The notes: generated by a model not told the origin, from the sequence alone. A stretch of DNA of 64,000 nucleotides from CATQHS01 sp965203375 (GCA_965203375.1 OZ241886.1:62001-126000), one strand, 5' to 3'; positions 24,627-33,494 are shown, counted from the stretch's first letter. Numbers and translations are program-made.

Positions 24627-25386
24627 CGGGCTTCTGGTCCGTGCGGCCGCGGGCGCCGCCAAAGCCGGGGTCGCGGTCCTCGCCATCGTGGTCATCTGGT
24701 GGGCGGTCATCCACGGATTCGGCATCGAGCCGTTCTTCATGCCGGGCCCGGCAGTCACCTTCGAGAGCCTGTGGGAGGACCGCGGCGAGTTGGCGAGCGC
24801 CGCGTGGGTCACCCTGAAGGGCGGCCTCGTCGGCTTGGCCGCCTCCACTGCCTTCGCGTCGATCCTGGCCGTCCTGGTCGTCCGCTCGACCGCGCTGAGG
24901 CGGACCGTCCTGCCCATCGCCATCGTGATACGCAACGTCCCGATCATCGCCATCGCCCCCCTCATCACCCTGGTGATCGGGCGAGGCCTCAAGACCAGCG
25001 TCGTCGCCGTCACCATCGTGACGTTCTTCCCGATCTTCGCCTATCTGTCCGAGGGCTTCTGCGCGGTCACCAGCGAGATGAACGAACTCATGCGCCTCTA
25101 CGACGCCACGTTCATGCAGAAGCTGCGCCATGTTCGGGTGCGGGTGGCGCTGCCCTTCCTGTTCGCCGGACTCCAAGACGGCGCCCGGGCCGCGGTGCTG
25201 GCCGCCATGTTGGCCGAGTGGCTGACCGGGACCGAAGGCCTCGGCGTGGAACTGGCCCGGGCCGCCTCGGCCCGGCGCAGCGACCTGGTGTGGGCCGTGG
25301 TGATCGTGGCCACCGCGCTGGCGCTGGCCATGTTCTACACGACGAAAGTCCTCGAACAAGAGGTGAACAAACGATCAACCATCTAG
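24619..25386 (+). CDS. ABC importer permease 2 (NitT/TauT type)
   Basis: A 255-residue permease with about six membrane helices. The coupling loop is RLYDATFMQKLRHVRVRVALP and a typical AEWLTGTEGLG follows. The start is GTG, overlapping the upstream gene by 8 bp. The 100-nt gap after it, before the binding-protein gene, holds a ribosome site (GGGAGGCA) but no clear hairpin. Confidence 0.88.
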   Translation: MASGLLVRAAAGAAKAGVAVLAIVVIWWAVIHGFGIEPFFMPGPAVTFESLWEDRGELASAAWVTLKGGLVGLAASTAFASILAVLVVRSTALRRTVLPIAIVIRNVPIIAIAPLITLVIGRGLKTSVVAVTIVTFFPIFAYLSEGFCAVTSEMNELMRLYDATFMQKLRHVRVRVALPFLFAGLQDGARAAVLAAMLAEWLTGTEGLGVELARAASARRSDLVWAVVIVATALALAMFYTTKVLEQEVNKRSTI

Positions 25387-25486
25387 CCGCGCAACGGCTC
25401 GGCCCGACCGAGATGCGAGCCGGAGACTTTCGGCGAGGAGCCCACAGCCCCAGACAACAAGACAAGCCAACAGAGGGAGGCAACCC

Positions 25487-26587
25487 ATGACCAGAACCCG
25501 ACACCAACCGCTCAACGAACATCTGCTCACCCGGCGCCAGATCCTGCAGAGATCGGCGGTGGCCGGCGGGGCGCTGCTGGCCGGGCCGGCGGTGCTGGCC
25601 GCCTGCGGCGGCGACGACGACAGCGCCCCGGCAACGACGACGGCGGCGGCGGGGACGACGGCAGCCCCGACGACGCAAGCCCCGGTGAGCATGGCCGACA
25701 TCAGCTTCCAGTTGGGCTGGCTGAAGCTGGTCCAGTTCGGCGGCCATTTCATGGCTGAGGAGATGGGCTACTTCGAGGAGGAGAACGTCAACGCGAACTT
25801 CATCTCGGGCGGCCCGGGCATCGACCCGATCGCCGACGTGGCATCGGGGGCGGCGCTCATCGGAGACGGCCCGGTGTCGGGCATCCTGCTGGCCCGGGCC
25901 GGCGGGGCCCCGCTGGTGGCGATCGGGGCGATCTTCAACCGGTCGCCGCTGTCGTTCATGAGCTTCGCCGACAACCCGATCCTCACGCTGCAGGACATGG
26001 TGGGCCAGACCGTCGCCGTCCAGGACCGCTATCGGACCCAGCTCGAATCCCTGCTCGAAGGGGCGGGCATCGACCCGGCCGATGTGGACCTCGTGCCCGG
26101 CACCGGGGACCCCGCTGTTCTGGTCAACGGCCAGGTCGACAGCTTTCAGGGGTTCTCCACCAGCCAGGGGGTGGCGCTGGAGCAGCAGGGGTTCGAGCTG
26201 GCCATAGCCCACGTCGCCGATCTGGGCGATCCCAGCTACTCGAACGTGTTCTACGTGACCGAAGACACCCTGGCCAACCGCAAGGACGAGCTGATCCGAT
26301 GGATGCGCGCCGACCAGCGGGGTCACCAGTACGCGGTGGACAACCCCGAGGAGACGGCCCGCATCGTCCAGGACCTCTACGGGGACGAGAACGGCCAGAG
26401 CATCGAGGAGGCCACCGGCTCGGCCCTGGCCCAGGTCGATCTGTTCAAGGGCCACCCCAACGGGCTGCTGTGGATCGACGAGGAGGTGTTCGCCTCGGTC
26501 GAGCAGTTCCTCTGGGACTCCGGCGGCATCGAGACCCGGGTGCCGGCCGGCGAGGCCATGACCACGGAGATCCTGGAAGGGATCTGA
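25487..26587 (+). CDS. ABC substrate-binding lipoprotein (NMT1/THI5-like)
   Basis: A 366-residue protein. TRRQIL at 15-20 is a twin-arginine-like motif, followed by a hydrophobic stretch and the lipobox VLAAC (Cys40), then a Thr/Ala linker. The mature part is an NMT1-like fold (FQLGWLKLVQFGGHFMAEEM, YFEEENVN, GDGPVSG, VQDRYRTQLESLL). Close families bind pyrimidine precursors of thiamine, or riboflavin, taurine or nitrate. With an amidohydrolase and a creatininase beside it, an N-heterocycle is a plausible cargo. It is probably anchored outside the cytoplasmic membrane. Confidence 0.87.
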   Translation: MTRTRHQPLNEHLLTRRQILQRSAVAGGALLAGPAVLAACGGDDDSAPATTTAAAGTTAAPTTQAPVSMADISFQLGWLKLVQFGGHFMAEEMGYFEEENVNANFISGGPGIDPIADVASGAALIGDGPVSGILLARAGGAPLVAIGAIFNRSPLSFMSFADNPILTLQDMVGQTVAVQDRYRTQLESLLEGAGIDPADVDLVPGTGDPAVLVNGQVDSFQGFSTSQGVALEQQGFELAIAHVADLGDPSYSNVFYVTEDTLANRKDELIRWMRADQRGHQYAVDNPEETARIVQDLYGDENGQSIEEATGSALAQVDLFKGHPNGLLWIDEEVFASVEQFLWDSGGIETRVPAGEAMTTEILEGI

Positions 26588-26610
26588 CCGCCGGCGGGCC
26601 GCGGCCGGCC

Positions 26611-28104
26611 ATGCCGGGTTCTTCCGGCCCGGAGAGGCGCCGCATCCGCGCCGACATGGTGGTGCCGGCGCGGGGCGATCCCCGGCCGATCGGCGGCCTA
26701 GTCGTCGGCGCGGGCGCGGTGGAGGCGGTCGAACCGGCGGCAGTCGGCAAGGGCGGCAAGGAGGGGGTGCAGCGGGTGGCGTTGTGCCCCCTGGCCAACG
26801 CCCACGATCACGGCCGCCCCCGCGGCCCCGACCGCTACGGGGTCCGCGACGACTCCTTGGAGGTGTGGCTGGCCGGGCTGGCGACGATGCCCGCCCTCGA
26901 CCCGCACCTCACCGCCGCGGCGGCGCTGTGCCAGGCGGCGCGGGGCGGGGTGTCGTCGGTGGTTCACGTCCACGACCCCGACGACAGCGGCGACATCGTC
27001 TCCGAAGCCCGCCAGGTTTTGAGAGCGGCCGCCGACGTGGGCGTGCGCACGGCGTTCGTGGTCCCGATCGTGGACTGCGGCCATTCCGTCTACGGCCGGG
27101 CCGAGGACCTGATGGAGCGCATCCCGTCTCGCCGGCGCTCGGCGGCGGACGAGAGGTGGGGCGCCCCGCGGCCCCCGCTGGGGCAGCAGCTCGAATGGGT
27201 GGAGGCCATAGCGGAGGCGGCGCCCGATTTGGTCGACGTCCAGATCGGGCCCGCCGCGCCCCAGTGGTGCAGCGACGAGGCGTTGCGCTCCGTCGCCGAG
27301 CTGTCGGACGCGACGGGCCGACGGGTGCATATGCACCTGCTCGAGAGCGTCCGTCAGCGCCAATGGGCCGACTCCGCCTTTCCCGGCGGGATCGTCGGCC
27401 ATCTCGACGGCCTCGGCCTGCTCTCTCCTCGGCTCGCCGTCGCCCACGGGGTGTGGCTGCGCCCGGCCGAACTCGACGTGCTGGCCGACCGCGGGGTCAC
27501 GGTGGTCGCGAACACGAGCTCGAATCTGAGGCTGCGCTCGGGCGTGGCCCCGGTGCGGGACTTCGCCGCCAGCGGGGTCGGCGCGGCGCTCGGGCTGGAC
27601 AGCCTGCCGCTGCTCGGGCCGGGCGACATGCTGGCGGAATGGGAGCTGGGTCGGATGGTGCATCAAGTGGGCGACGGAACGGCCTTGGACCACTGGATGC
27701 GCGAAGCCGCGGTCGTTCACGGCCACGCGGTCGCCGGCTTTCCCCGGCCGGGCCAGCTCACGGAGGGCTGTCCCGCCGACATGGTCGTCATGTCTTGGGA
27801 CCCGGTCGCCGACGGGCCGCTGTCCGCCGACGCGGCCTGGGCGGAGCTGCGGCGCCGGGGAGGGGCCGGAGTCGAGGATCTCTTCGTCGCCGGACGGCCG
27901 GTGATCGCCGGCGGCAAGATGGTGACCGTGGACGAGGAAGGCCTCTTCGAGGAGCTGGACTCAGCGATCGCCCGCTCAACCGGGGCCCGTCCCCCCGCCG
28001 ATCCTCTCACCGACGACTACCGGAACGCCGTCCGGCGCTTCTACCGCGACGGATGCCATTTGCGCGACGACCGCGGCCACGGCGCCGGCCGGGGACGTCA
28101 ATAG
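26611..28104 (+). CDS. Amidohydrolase-superfamily deaminase/hydrolase
   Basis: A 497-residue metal-dependent hydrolase. CPLANAHDHGRP supplies the HxH of strand 1 (His65, His67), then HMHLLES, LAVAHGVWL, and LGLDSLPLLG with the late Asp; NTSSNLRLRSG is typical of the cytosine-deaminase/ATZ-TRZ branch. It likely hydrolyses an amino or amide bond of a heterocycle delivered by the adjacent importer. ATG at 26611 is 23 nt after the upstream stop; the longer frame from 26299 lies inside the binding-protein gene. Confidence 0.82.
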   Translation: MPGSSGPERRRIRADMVVPARGDPRPIGGLVVGAGAVEAVEPAAVGKGGKEGVQRVALCPLANAHDHGRPRGPDRYGVRDDSLEVWLAGLATMPALDPHLTAAAALCQAARGGVSSVVHVHDPDDSGDIVSEARQVLRAAADVGVRTAFVVPIVDCGHSVYGRAEDLMERIPSRRRSAADERWGAPRPPLGQQLEWVEAIAEAAPDLVDVQIGPAAPQWCSDEALRSVAELSDATGRRVHMHLLESVRQRQWADSAFPGGIVGHLDGLGLLSPRLAVAHGVWLRPAELDVLADRGVTVVANTSSNLRLRSGVAPVRDFAASGVGAALGLDSLPLLGPGDMLAEWELGRMVHQVGDGTALDHWMREAAVVHGHAVAGFPRPGQLTEGCPADMVVMSWDPVADGPLSADAAWAELRRRGGAGVEDLFVAGRPVIAGGKMVTVDEEGLFEELDSAIARSTGARPPADPLTDDYRNAVRRFYRDGCHLRDDRGHGAGRGRQ

Positions 28105-28112
28105 GCGGGGCG

Positions 28113-28907
28113 ATGTCGCGGCTGGCGGGCAAGACCGCAGTCATCACCGGCGCGGCCCGAGGGATAGGGGCGGCCATCGCCGCCCAGTTCGCGGCCGAGG
28201 GGTGCTCGCTGGCCATCGCCGACATCGACGAGCCGACCCTGGCCGGCGCCGAGGCTCGGCTGTCCGCCGACGGCGCCCGGGTGGTCGGGGTCCGGGCCGA
28301 CGTCACCGACCGGGCGGACGTCGAGGCGCTGTTCTCGGCGGCGGAGTCTCGGTTCGGGGCGGTGGACATCGTGGTCAACAACGCGGGCATCTTCGGCAAC
28401 GTCAGGTTCGAGGAGATGACCGACGACCAGTGGGACGCGATGCTCCGGGTGAACGCGGGCGGCGTCTTCGCCGTCAGCCAGACCGCCATCCGGCGGTGGC
28501 TGGCCCGAGGGCGGCCCGGCGTGTTGGTGAACATGGCGTCGGTGAGCGCCCGGGTCGCCTTCACCGACTCGGCCCACTACAGCGCCAGCAAGGCCGCCGT
28601 GGCCGCGCTGACCCGCTGCCTGGCCGCCGAGTTCGGGCCTGTGGGGATCCGGGCGAACGCCATCGCGCCCGGGATCATCGAGACGGAGATGACAGCCGAC
28701 GGGCTGGCCGACGAAGAGCTGTCGGCGGCTTGGACGCTTCGCATCCCCTCGCGCCGCTTCGGCACGGCCGAGGACGTGGCCCAGTTGGCCGTCTTCTTGG
28801 CCTCCCCCGAGTCGAGCTACATCAACGGAGAGGTGATCACCGTCGACGGAGGCGCGTCCCCGAGCTGGCCCAAGCCCAGCGACCAAACCCGCACCCCCCG
28901 CCCTTAG
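28113..28907 (+). CDS. SDR-family oxidoreductase
   Basis: A 264-residue classical SDR: VITGAARGIGAA, VNNAGIFGN, NMASVSARVAF and the YSASK active site with the canonical Ser and Tyr-xxx-Lys, ending VITVDGGASPSW. It is the last gene of the catabolic operon (8 nt after the amidohydrolase) and may oxidise or reduce a pathway intermediate. Its stop converges on the AAA ATPase gene. Confidence 0.87.
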   Translation: MSRLAGKTAVITGAARGIGAAIAAQFAAEGCSLAIADIDEPTLAGAEARLSADGARVVGVRADVTDRADVEALFSAAESRFGAVDIVVNNAGIFGNVRFEEMTDDQWDAMLRVNAGGVFAVSQTAIRRWLARGRPGVLVNMASVSARVAFTDSAHYSASKAAVAALTRCLAAEFGPVGIRANAIAPGIIETEMTADGLADEELSAAWTLRIPSRRFGTAEDVAQLAVFLASPESSYINGEVITVDGGASPSWPKPSDQTRTPRP

Positions 28908-28936
28908 GAGTCAAGTACCGAAAGCTTGCCGCCGGC

Positions 28937-30145
28937 CTAGTCGTTGGGCCAGTCGATGCCGGGCAGGGGTTGACCGCCGGGCGGCGGATCGGGCACTCCG
29001 ACTAAATCGGCTCCGTACTGGTGGTCTAGCGCCAGTTCTCTGATCGGATCGTTTGCGAACTCGACTGCGCCCCGGCCCGCGGCGGCGATCACGCCGTCTT
29101 CGATGAGCCGCCTTCGCTGCGTGTTGATGACGGACTTCTTGGCGCTCGTGCGATGGGCGATGTCGTCGATCAGAGAGGGGCCGTCGTCGTAGGACATGGC
29201 GATCAGGAACAGTTGCTTCTGCGGCGACAGCCGGTCCCAGATCGGCGCCATCACCTTGTCCATCAAGTCTTGGCGCATCTTGGCCACGGCGCCGCTCAAC
29301 GCCGACGCCGGGACGGACCGGCCCGCCGTCGCCTCCCACAGATGGAATCCCAGGGACTGGATGCCGAAAGGGTGGCCGTTGGCGGCCGTGCAAGCCCGGT
29401 GAAGCAGGGGCTCGCTGAACTCCACTCCGTTTTCTGCGAAAGGCCAGTGAAGCGCCTGACGGGTCTGCGGCATGGTCAGACGGCCCATCCGGTGGCGATG
29501 GCACCGGTTGAAGAACGTGAATCCCTTGTGGGGCAGCAGCTTGGACTCCAAATGCGGGAGCCCGGCGCCGATGAATCCGAGATGCTTGTCGCTGCTTCGG
29601 GCGTTCTGAACCATGGAGGCGACCGCGCTGGCGTCTTTGGGCACCATGTTGTGGAACTCGTCGATGATCACCACCACCCCGGCGCCGCTCCCGTCATGCA
29701 CCACCATGTCGACGAGCTCCAGCAAAGTGCGCTGCATCACCCGCGTCCGCCTCGGCGCCGCCCCGGGATTGTCCCAGCCCGCACCGACCGGGCCGAGGCT
29801 GAGCCGGTTCATCCGCCGGCCCGGAGGCGGGGAGCGCCGATCCATCTCGTCCAGGGCCTCTTCGGTGATCGTTTCCTGTATCGGCAGGTCGGCGCCCTTC
29901 ACCAGTGCGTCCGTTTTGCAGACCACCCATCCGCTCGCCTGCAGTCGTTCGGTGAGGAGCAGCAGCAGCGTGGTCTTGCCGGTGCCGCGGGCGCCGAGAA
30001 CCAGGGAGGCGAAGCCCGGATGCCCCGGCCCCGCCGCGAGGGCGGCGCAGATCTCGTCCACCTCTTCATCGCGCCCGGCCGGGTAGGGGGGCAGAATGCC
30101 GAAACCGGGTCTGAACGGGTTGGCTGGCTTCGATCCGACGGTCAC
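28937..30145 (-). CDS. AAA-type ATPase with C-terminal winged-helix-like region
   Basis: A 402-residue protein. It has Walker A LVLGARGTGKTTLLLLL (about residues 47-63), Walker B VVVIIDEFHNMV, sensor LGFIGAGLPHLE, and a C-terminal part (residues 300-380) that reads like a winged helix: DDIAHRTSAKKSVINTQRRR and LIEDGVIAAAGRGAVEFAND. This resembles archaeal-type/ORC-like ATPases found on mobile elements. The GTG start follows a TATATT box by 7 nt, and that box lies in a perfect palindrome, so self-repression is plausible. Confidence 0.75.
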   Translation of the reverse strand: MTVGSKPANPFRPGFGILPPYPAGRDEEVDEICAALAAGPGHPGFASLVLGARGTGKTTLLLLLTERLQASGWVVCKTDALVKGADLPIQETITEEALDEMDRRSPPPGRRMNRLSLGPVGAGWDNPGAAPRRTRVMQRTLLELVDMVVHDGSGAGVVVIIDEFHNMVPKDASAVASMVQNARSSDKHLGFIGAGLPHLESKLLPHKGFTFFNRCHRHRMGRLTMPQTRQALHWPFAENGVEFSEPLLHRACTAANGHPFGIQSLGFHLWEATAGRSVPASALSGAVAKMRQDLMDKVMAPIWDRLSPQKQLFLIAMSYDDGPSLIDDIAHRTSAKKSVINTQRRRLIEDGVIAAAGRGAVEFANDPIRELALDHQYGADLVGVPDPPPGGQPLPGIDWPND

Positions 30146-30151
30146 CGTCCC

Positions 30152-30208
30152 AAATATAACAAATGAAACAACATTTTTTCCGGCGGTTTTGTTTCATTTG
30201 TTATATTT
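30152..30208. promoter_or_regulatory. Perfect 20-bp inverted repeat over the AAA-gene promoter
   Basis: AAATATAACAAATGAAACAA at 30152-30171 and its exact reverse complement at 30189-30208 flank a 17-nt spacer. The -10 box TATATT of the AAA gene (30153-30158) is inside the left arm. It is strikingly A+T-rich for this chromosome. Confidence 0.85.
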
Positions 30209-30253
30209 CTCGGTTGCTCGCCGCCGGGGGCGAGCCGGCACCCGGTCGGGGGC

Positions 30254-30733
30254 TCAGGCGTCGGCGGCGAACATGGCGGCGGTCGCGGCTTCGATCTCCT
30301 CGGGCGGGACGTCGCGTATGTGGGTGGCGAAGGACCACTCGTGGCCGAACGGGTCACGGACCCGGCCGAAGCGGTCGCCCCAGAACATGTCGTCCACCGG
30401 GAAGGTGATCTCTGCGCCGGCGGCCACCGCCCGGGCCACGGCCGCGTCGCAGTCGGGCACGTAGCAGTGCATGCTCACGGTGGTTCCCCCCAGGCCGGTG
30501 GGCGACGACTCCTTGCCGCCCATCATCTCGGGGAAGTCGTCGGCCACGAACACCGGCAGGCCGCCGATGTCCATCTCGGCATGCACGATCCTCCCGTCGG
30601 GGGCGGACATCCGCATGGTCTCGACGGCGCCGAAGGCCTCGGCGTAAAAGGCGATGGCCTCGTCCGCCCCCTCCACGCACAAGTAGGGCACGGCGTGGCC
30701 GCGGTTCTCGGGGACGGGCTGTGCTTCGGTCAT
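30254..30733 (-). CDS. VOC-family (glyoxalase/PhnB-like) protein
   Basis: A 159-residue protein. VPYLCVEGADEAIAFYAEAFGAVE is the standard first beta-alpha unit, and the second half has ITFPVDDMFWGDRFGRVRDPFGHEWSFATH with the metal-binding His-Glu pattern of PhnB/bleomycin-resistance-like proteins. Substrate unknown. ATG at 30733 was chosen because GGAGG lies 6 nt upstream; a longer frame runs into a simple GGTCGGTCGG repeat. Confidence 0.82.
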   Translation of the reverse strand: MTEAQPVPENRGHAVPYLCVEGADEAIAFYAEAFGAVETMRMSAPDGRIVHAEMDIGGLPVFVADDFPEMMGGKESSPTGLGGTTVSMHCYVPDCDAAVARAVAAGAEITFPVDDMFWGDRFGRVRDPFGHEWSFATHIRDVPPEEIEAATAAMFAADA

Positions 30734-30803
30734 CGGAGCCTCCAGTGGTCGGTTGGTCGGTCGGGGCCGGTCGGGGCCGGTCGGGCGGTCGGGGTCGGTC
30801 AAA

Positions 30804-31301
30804 TCAATGGCGGCGGACGCCGCCGTATTTCATGCGGGTGTCGCTCATGGCCGCGGCCCGGGCCTCGTCGTCGCGGATGGCCCCGTCCACCACCTCGCCC
30901 GCGAACAGGGTGTGGGTGCCCAGGTCGAGGGTGTGGCGCACCTCGCAGTCGAGCCAGGCCAGGGCCTCGGCGAACACCGGCGCGCCGGTGGCCGCCTCGG
31001 TCACGGCCCGGCCGTTGAGCGCGCCGTCGGCGTAGGCGGCAGGCTTGGAGAACTTCACGAACACCCGGGTGTCGGCCGCGTCCCACAGGTTGATCGTGAA
31101 CGAGCCCCCGGCGGAGATCAGCCGGTGGGTCACCGCGGTGTTGTCCACCCCGACCCCGATCAGCACCGGCTCCATGGAGAGCTGGGTGACCCAGCTCGCG
31201 GTCATGGCGTTGCGCTCCTCCCCGGCCCGGGAGCCCACCAGCACCAAGGCGTTGGGGATCTTCCAGGTGAGCCGGTTGACCAGCTCGGCCTCCAGGCCCA
31301 T
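30804..31301 (-). CDS. Flavin reductase-like protein
   Basis: A 165-residue flavin-reductase-domain protein: NALVLVGSRAGEERNAMTASWVTQLS, then VLIGVGVDNTAVTHRLI and SFTINLWD, the FMN-binding split-barrel pattern. It would reduce or bind flavin in the cytosol. The start lies 14 bp from the end of the hydrolase gene on the same strand, so the two are probably cotranscribed. Confidence 0.82.
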   Translation of the reverse strand: MGLEAELVNRLTWKIPNALVLVGSRAGEERNAMTASWVTQLSMEPVLIGVGVDNTAVTHRLISAGGSFTINLWDAADTRVFVKFSKPAAYADGALNGRAVTEAATGAPVFAEALAWLDCEVRHTLDLGTHTLFAGEVVDGAIRDDEARAAAMSDTRMKYGGVRRH

Positions 31302-31314
31302 GCCGCCGCCGCGC

Positions 31315-32007
31315 CTAGCCGACGTTGGCCCGCAGGAAGGCCAGGGTCCGGTCCCAGGCCGTCCGCCAGGCCGCCTCGTCGTAGGTCCCCAGCGGGTTCT
31401 CCCAGTTACCGAACCCGTGGCCGGTGCCGGGGTAGACGTGGAAGGTCACGTCATGGCCCATGTCCCGGAGCTCGGCGGCCAGGGCCTCGCAGGCGTCGGG
31501 CGGGAAGAAGTCGTCGACGGCGGCGAAATGGCCCTCGACTCTGGCGCTGAGGTTGCCCCAGTCCAGGGTGTCGTCGCCGAGCGGGGCCCCGTAGAAGGGG
31601 ACGGCCGCCGACACCCGCCCGCCCTCCAGGGCGGCGATCCGCAGGGTGAGCAGGCCGCCCATGCAGAATCCGACCACCCCGGCCGTGGCCGTCGAGCACG
31701 CCTCGTGGTCGAGCAGGAAGTCGATGGCGGCCGACATGTCCCGGGCGGCCCGGTCCGGGGGCAGGCTGGTCATGAGCTCGCCGGCCTTGTCCATCTCGGT
31801 GTGCTCCGCCATCTCGCCGTGGTACAGGTCGGGGGCCAAGGCGGTGAACCCCTCGTCGGCCAGCCGGTCGCACACCCCCTTCATCTGGGGCACCAGCCCC
31901 CACCACTCCTGGAGCACCAGCACGCCGGGGCCCCCGCCCGGCGGCGGGACGGCCACGTAGCCCCGGGCCGTCTCGCCGTTGGCCGCGAACTCGACCATCT
32001 CGCCCAT
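31315..32007 (-). CDS. Dienelactone-hydrolase family protein
   Basis: A 230-residue alpha/beta hydrolase. The nucleophile elbow VVGFCMGGLLTL holds the catalytic Cys, DDFFPPDA the Asp and PGTGHGFGN the His, as in carboxymethylenebutenolidase relatives. QEWWGLVPQMKGVCDRLADEGF is the usual oxyanion segment. ATG at 32007 was chosen because GAGGTGATCTG precedes it; the longer frame to 32151 has no family signal. Confidence 0.88.
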   Translation of the reverse strand: MGEMVEFAANGETARGYVAVPPPGGGPGVLVLQEWWGLVPQMKGVCDRLADEGFTALAPDLYHGEMAEHTEMDKAGELMTSLPPDRAARDMSAAIDFLLDHEACSTATAGVVGFCMGGLLTLRIAALEGGRVSAAVPFYGAPLGDDTLDWGNLSARVEGHFAAVDDFFPPDACEALAAELRDMGHDVTFHVYPGTGHGFGNWENPLGTYDEAAWRTAWDRTLAFLRANVG

Positions 32008-32310
32008 CAGATCACCTCGCTTGCCGGTCGGCTGCTGCCCCAAGCCTGCCAGATCGCCCGCCAGCGTGCGAGCCCGCCCCGACGAGCCGGGGCCAAGGCT
32101 TGCCGCCCGTGTCCGACCCCCGCCTCGCCTCTCCAGAATCCGAACTTGCAATTACATCAATCATCACTTAAAATAATGTTATCCTGTTATCCTTAGCGGT
32201 GACCATGCAGCCACATGGCGTATGACCAAAGGACCTGAAGGACAGACATGCCCGAACGCAGTGCCCCAGAGCCCGGTGATCTAGATGAGAAATTGCTACC
32301 TGGGCAGCAG
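32008..32310. other. Non-coding gap with an A+T-rich spot
   Basis: 32140-32195 is A+T-rich and holds the direct repeat TTATCCTGTTATCC. An AAGGA-preceded ATG at 32248 opens a short frame that runs antisense through the next gene and has no family signal; it may be the stump of a lost gene. Nothing else was seen. Confidence 0.4.
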
Positions 32311-32685
32311 CTAGCGGCTGAGGCGGGCCGGGCGCGAGAGCAGGAACCCCCGGTAGGCGAAGGCGGTGGGGACCATCCAGGCGGCCAGGATCATCAGGTT
32401 GACCCTGCCGTCGATTCCCGCCGGGTAGATCGGCTCCACCAGGTAGTGGGAGATGAAGCCCGACTCGTACGGCTCACGCCCGGCCTGGGCCAGGAAGTGC
32501 TTCTCCCACACGGTCAGCGGGCACTCCGAGCCAGTGAGGTTGATGGCCACGGTCACGCCGATGGCCCCCAGATGCCACTTGATCAACTTCGGCATCCGCC
32601 GAGCCAGCAGCCCCCCGGACACGAGGAAGGCGATGAACGCCAGATGGGTCACCGCCATGAGCCCGGCCAGAAGCTGAGCGATCAC
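32311..32685 (-). CDS. DUF2784-like membrane protein
   Basis: About 124 residues. Helix 1 is LLAGLMAVTHLAFIAFLVSG, then a CPLTVWEKHFLAQAG block followed by GFISHYLVEPIYPAGI, which are the conserved CPLTxxE and YLxPxxYP motifs of DUF2784. A last helix follows (VNLMILAAWMVPTAFAY). Function unknown. GTG at 32685 was chosen because a TATAGT box is exactly 7 nt upstream; longer frames to 32799 exist. Confidence 0.75.
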   Translation of the reverse strand: MIAQLLAGLMAVTHLAFIAFLVSGGLLARRMPKLIKWHLGAIGVTVAINLTGSECPLTVWEKHFLAQAGREPYESGFISHYLVEPIYPAGIDGRVNLMILAAWMVPTAFAYRGFLLSRPARLSR

Positions 32686-32692
32686 CTTCACG

Positions 32693-32698
32693 ACTATA
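32693..32698 (-). promoter_or_regulatory. -10 box TATAGT, leaderless start of the DUF2784 gene
   Basis: On the minus strand TATAGT, then 7 nt, then the GTG at 32685. Confidence 0.5.
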
Positions 32699-32873
32699 AG
32701 CCGTCGATCGACGTCCACGCCCTGCTCTGCAACTGTTCCCGGCCTGGGAAATGCCCTCGGGAGCGAACAGCACTCGCCTGATGCCCAACTGCCTGACACC
32801 GTCCACGACGAGCAAGGAGGAATCCGCAGGCCAAGCGGCTGGGGGGACTACGACAGGCATCGCCAAGGTTGCC

Positions 32874-33458
32874 GTGATGTTCGACTATTGGAACGCCCAC
32901 AAAGGGGCGAAGCAAGCCATCCGCTGCTGGGAGGCCGACGGCTGGAGCGCCGCCTGTCCTCGCGACGGGCATTTCAACCCCGTCCTGCTAGCACAGCGGA
33001 TCGTCGCCCGTTCGCCCGGCCAGCGGCTGGCTCGGGTGGGGATTTACAGAGGCATCCCAGATCAGCGCCGGGACCCTGCGGGGCATGCTCAAGCAATGAG
33101 GCAGCTCCAGCGCTGGCTGGCCACAGCTCAGCGGATAGGCATCAAGTGTGTACCCGGCGTGCAGCAACTCGGCTACCACCAGAACGGCCAACCCCACGAA
33201 AAGGGGATCGACGCTAGGGCTGCCGCCGAGGTGGTGTTGGCAAGGGCCGAACACGGCCTCGATGTGGTGGTGCTGTTCTCGGGCGACTCCGACCTCTTGC
33301 CAGCGCTGGCCGGGGCCTACCGGCTCGGCGCGGTCTGCGAGACCGCCGCCTGGTCATACGGAGACCGCCACCTCGGCCCCAAGTCATTCATCAGCCAGAG
33401 CCACATGCTCGGCCCGCACGACTATGAACACGCCTGCCGTAGCGAACAGAGCGGTTGA
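32874..33458 (+). CDS. NYN-domain protein
   Basis: About 194 residues. VMFDYWNAHKGAKQ begins the fold with the first Asp, KGIDARAAAEVVL gives the second, and VVVLFSGDSDLLPALAGAY the third acidic cluster, so the NYN core is complete. The end (SHMLGPHDYEHAC) has no known motif. GTG at 32874 follows AAGG; an ATG at 32781 would add a low-complexity 31-residue leader. It is the first gene of a co-oriented block with Fic, the methylase and the DNA-end genes. Confidence 0.68.
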   Translation: MMFDYWNAHKGAKQAIRCWEADGWSAACPRDGHFNPVLLAQRIVARSPGQRLARVGIYRGIPDQRRDPAGHAQAMRQLQRWLATAQRIGIKCVPGVQQLGYHQNGQPHEKGIDARAAAEVVLARAEHGLDVVVLFSGDSDLLPALAGAYRLGAVCETAAWSYGDRHLGPKSFISQSHMLGPHDYEHACRSEQSG

Positions 33459-33459
33459 G

Positions 33460-33488
33460 TTGACAAGTGCTCGCGATACCGCTACGGT
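33460..33488 (+). promoter_or_regulatory. Promoter TTGACA-17-TACGGT
   Basis: -35 TTGACA at 33460-33465 and -10 TACGGT at 33483-33488, right after the NYN stop codon. The predicted start is at about 33495. Confidence 0.6.
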
Positions 33489-33494
33489 CGGGTT

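Noticed and set aside
32248..32781. 177-residue plus-strand ORF
   Set aside because: Antisense to the DUF2784 gene, whose helices and CPLT motif are clear on the other strand.
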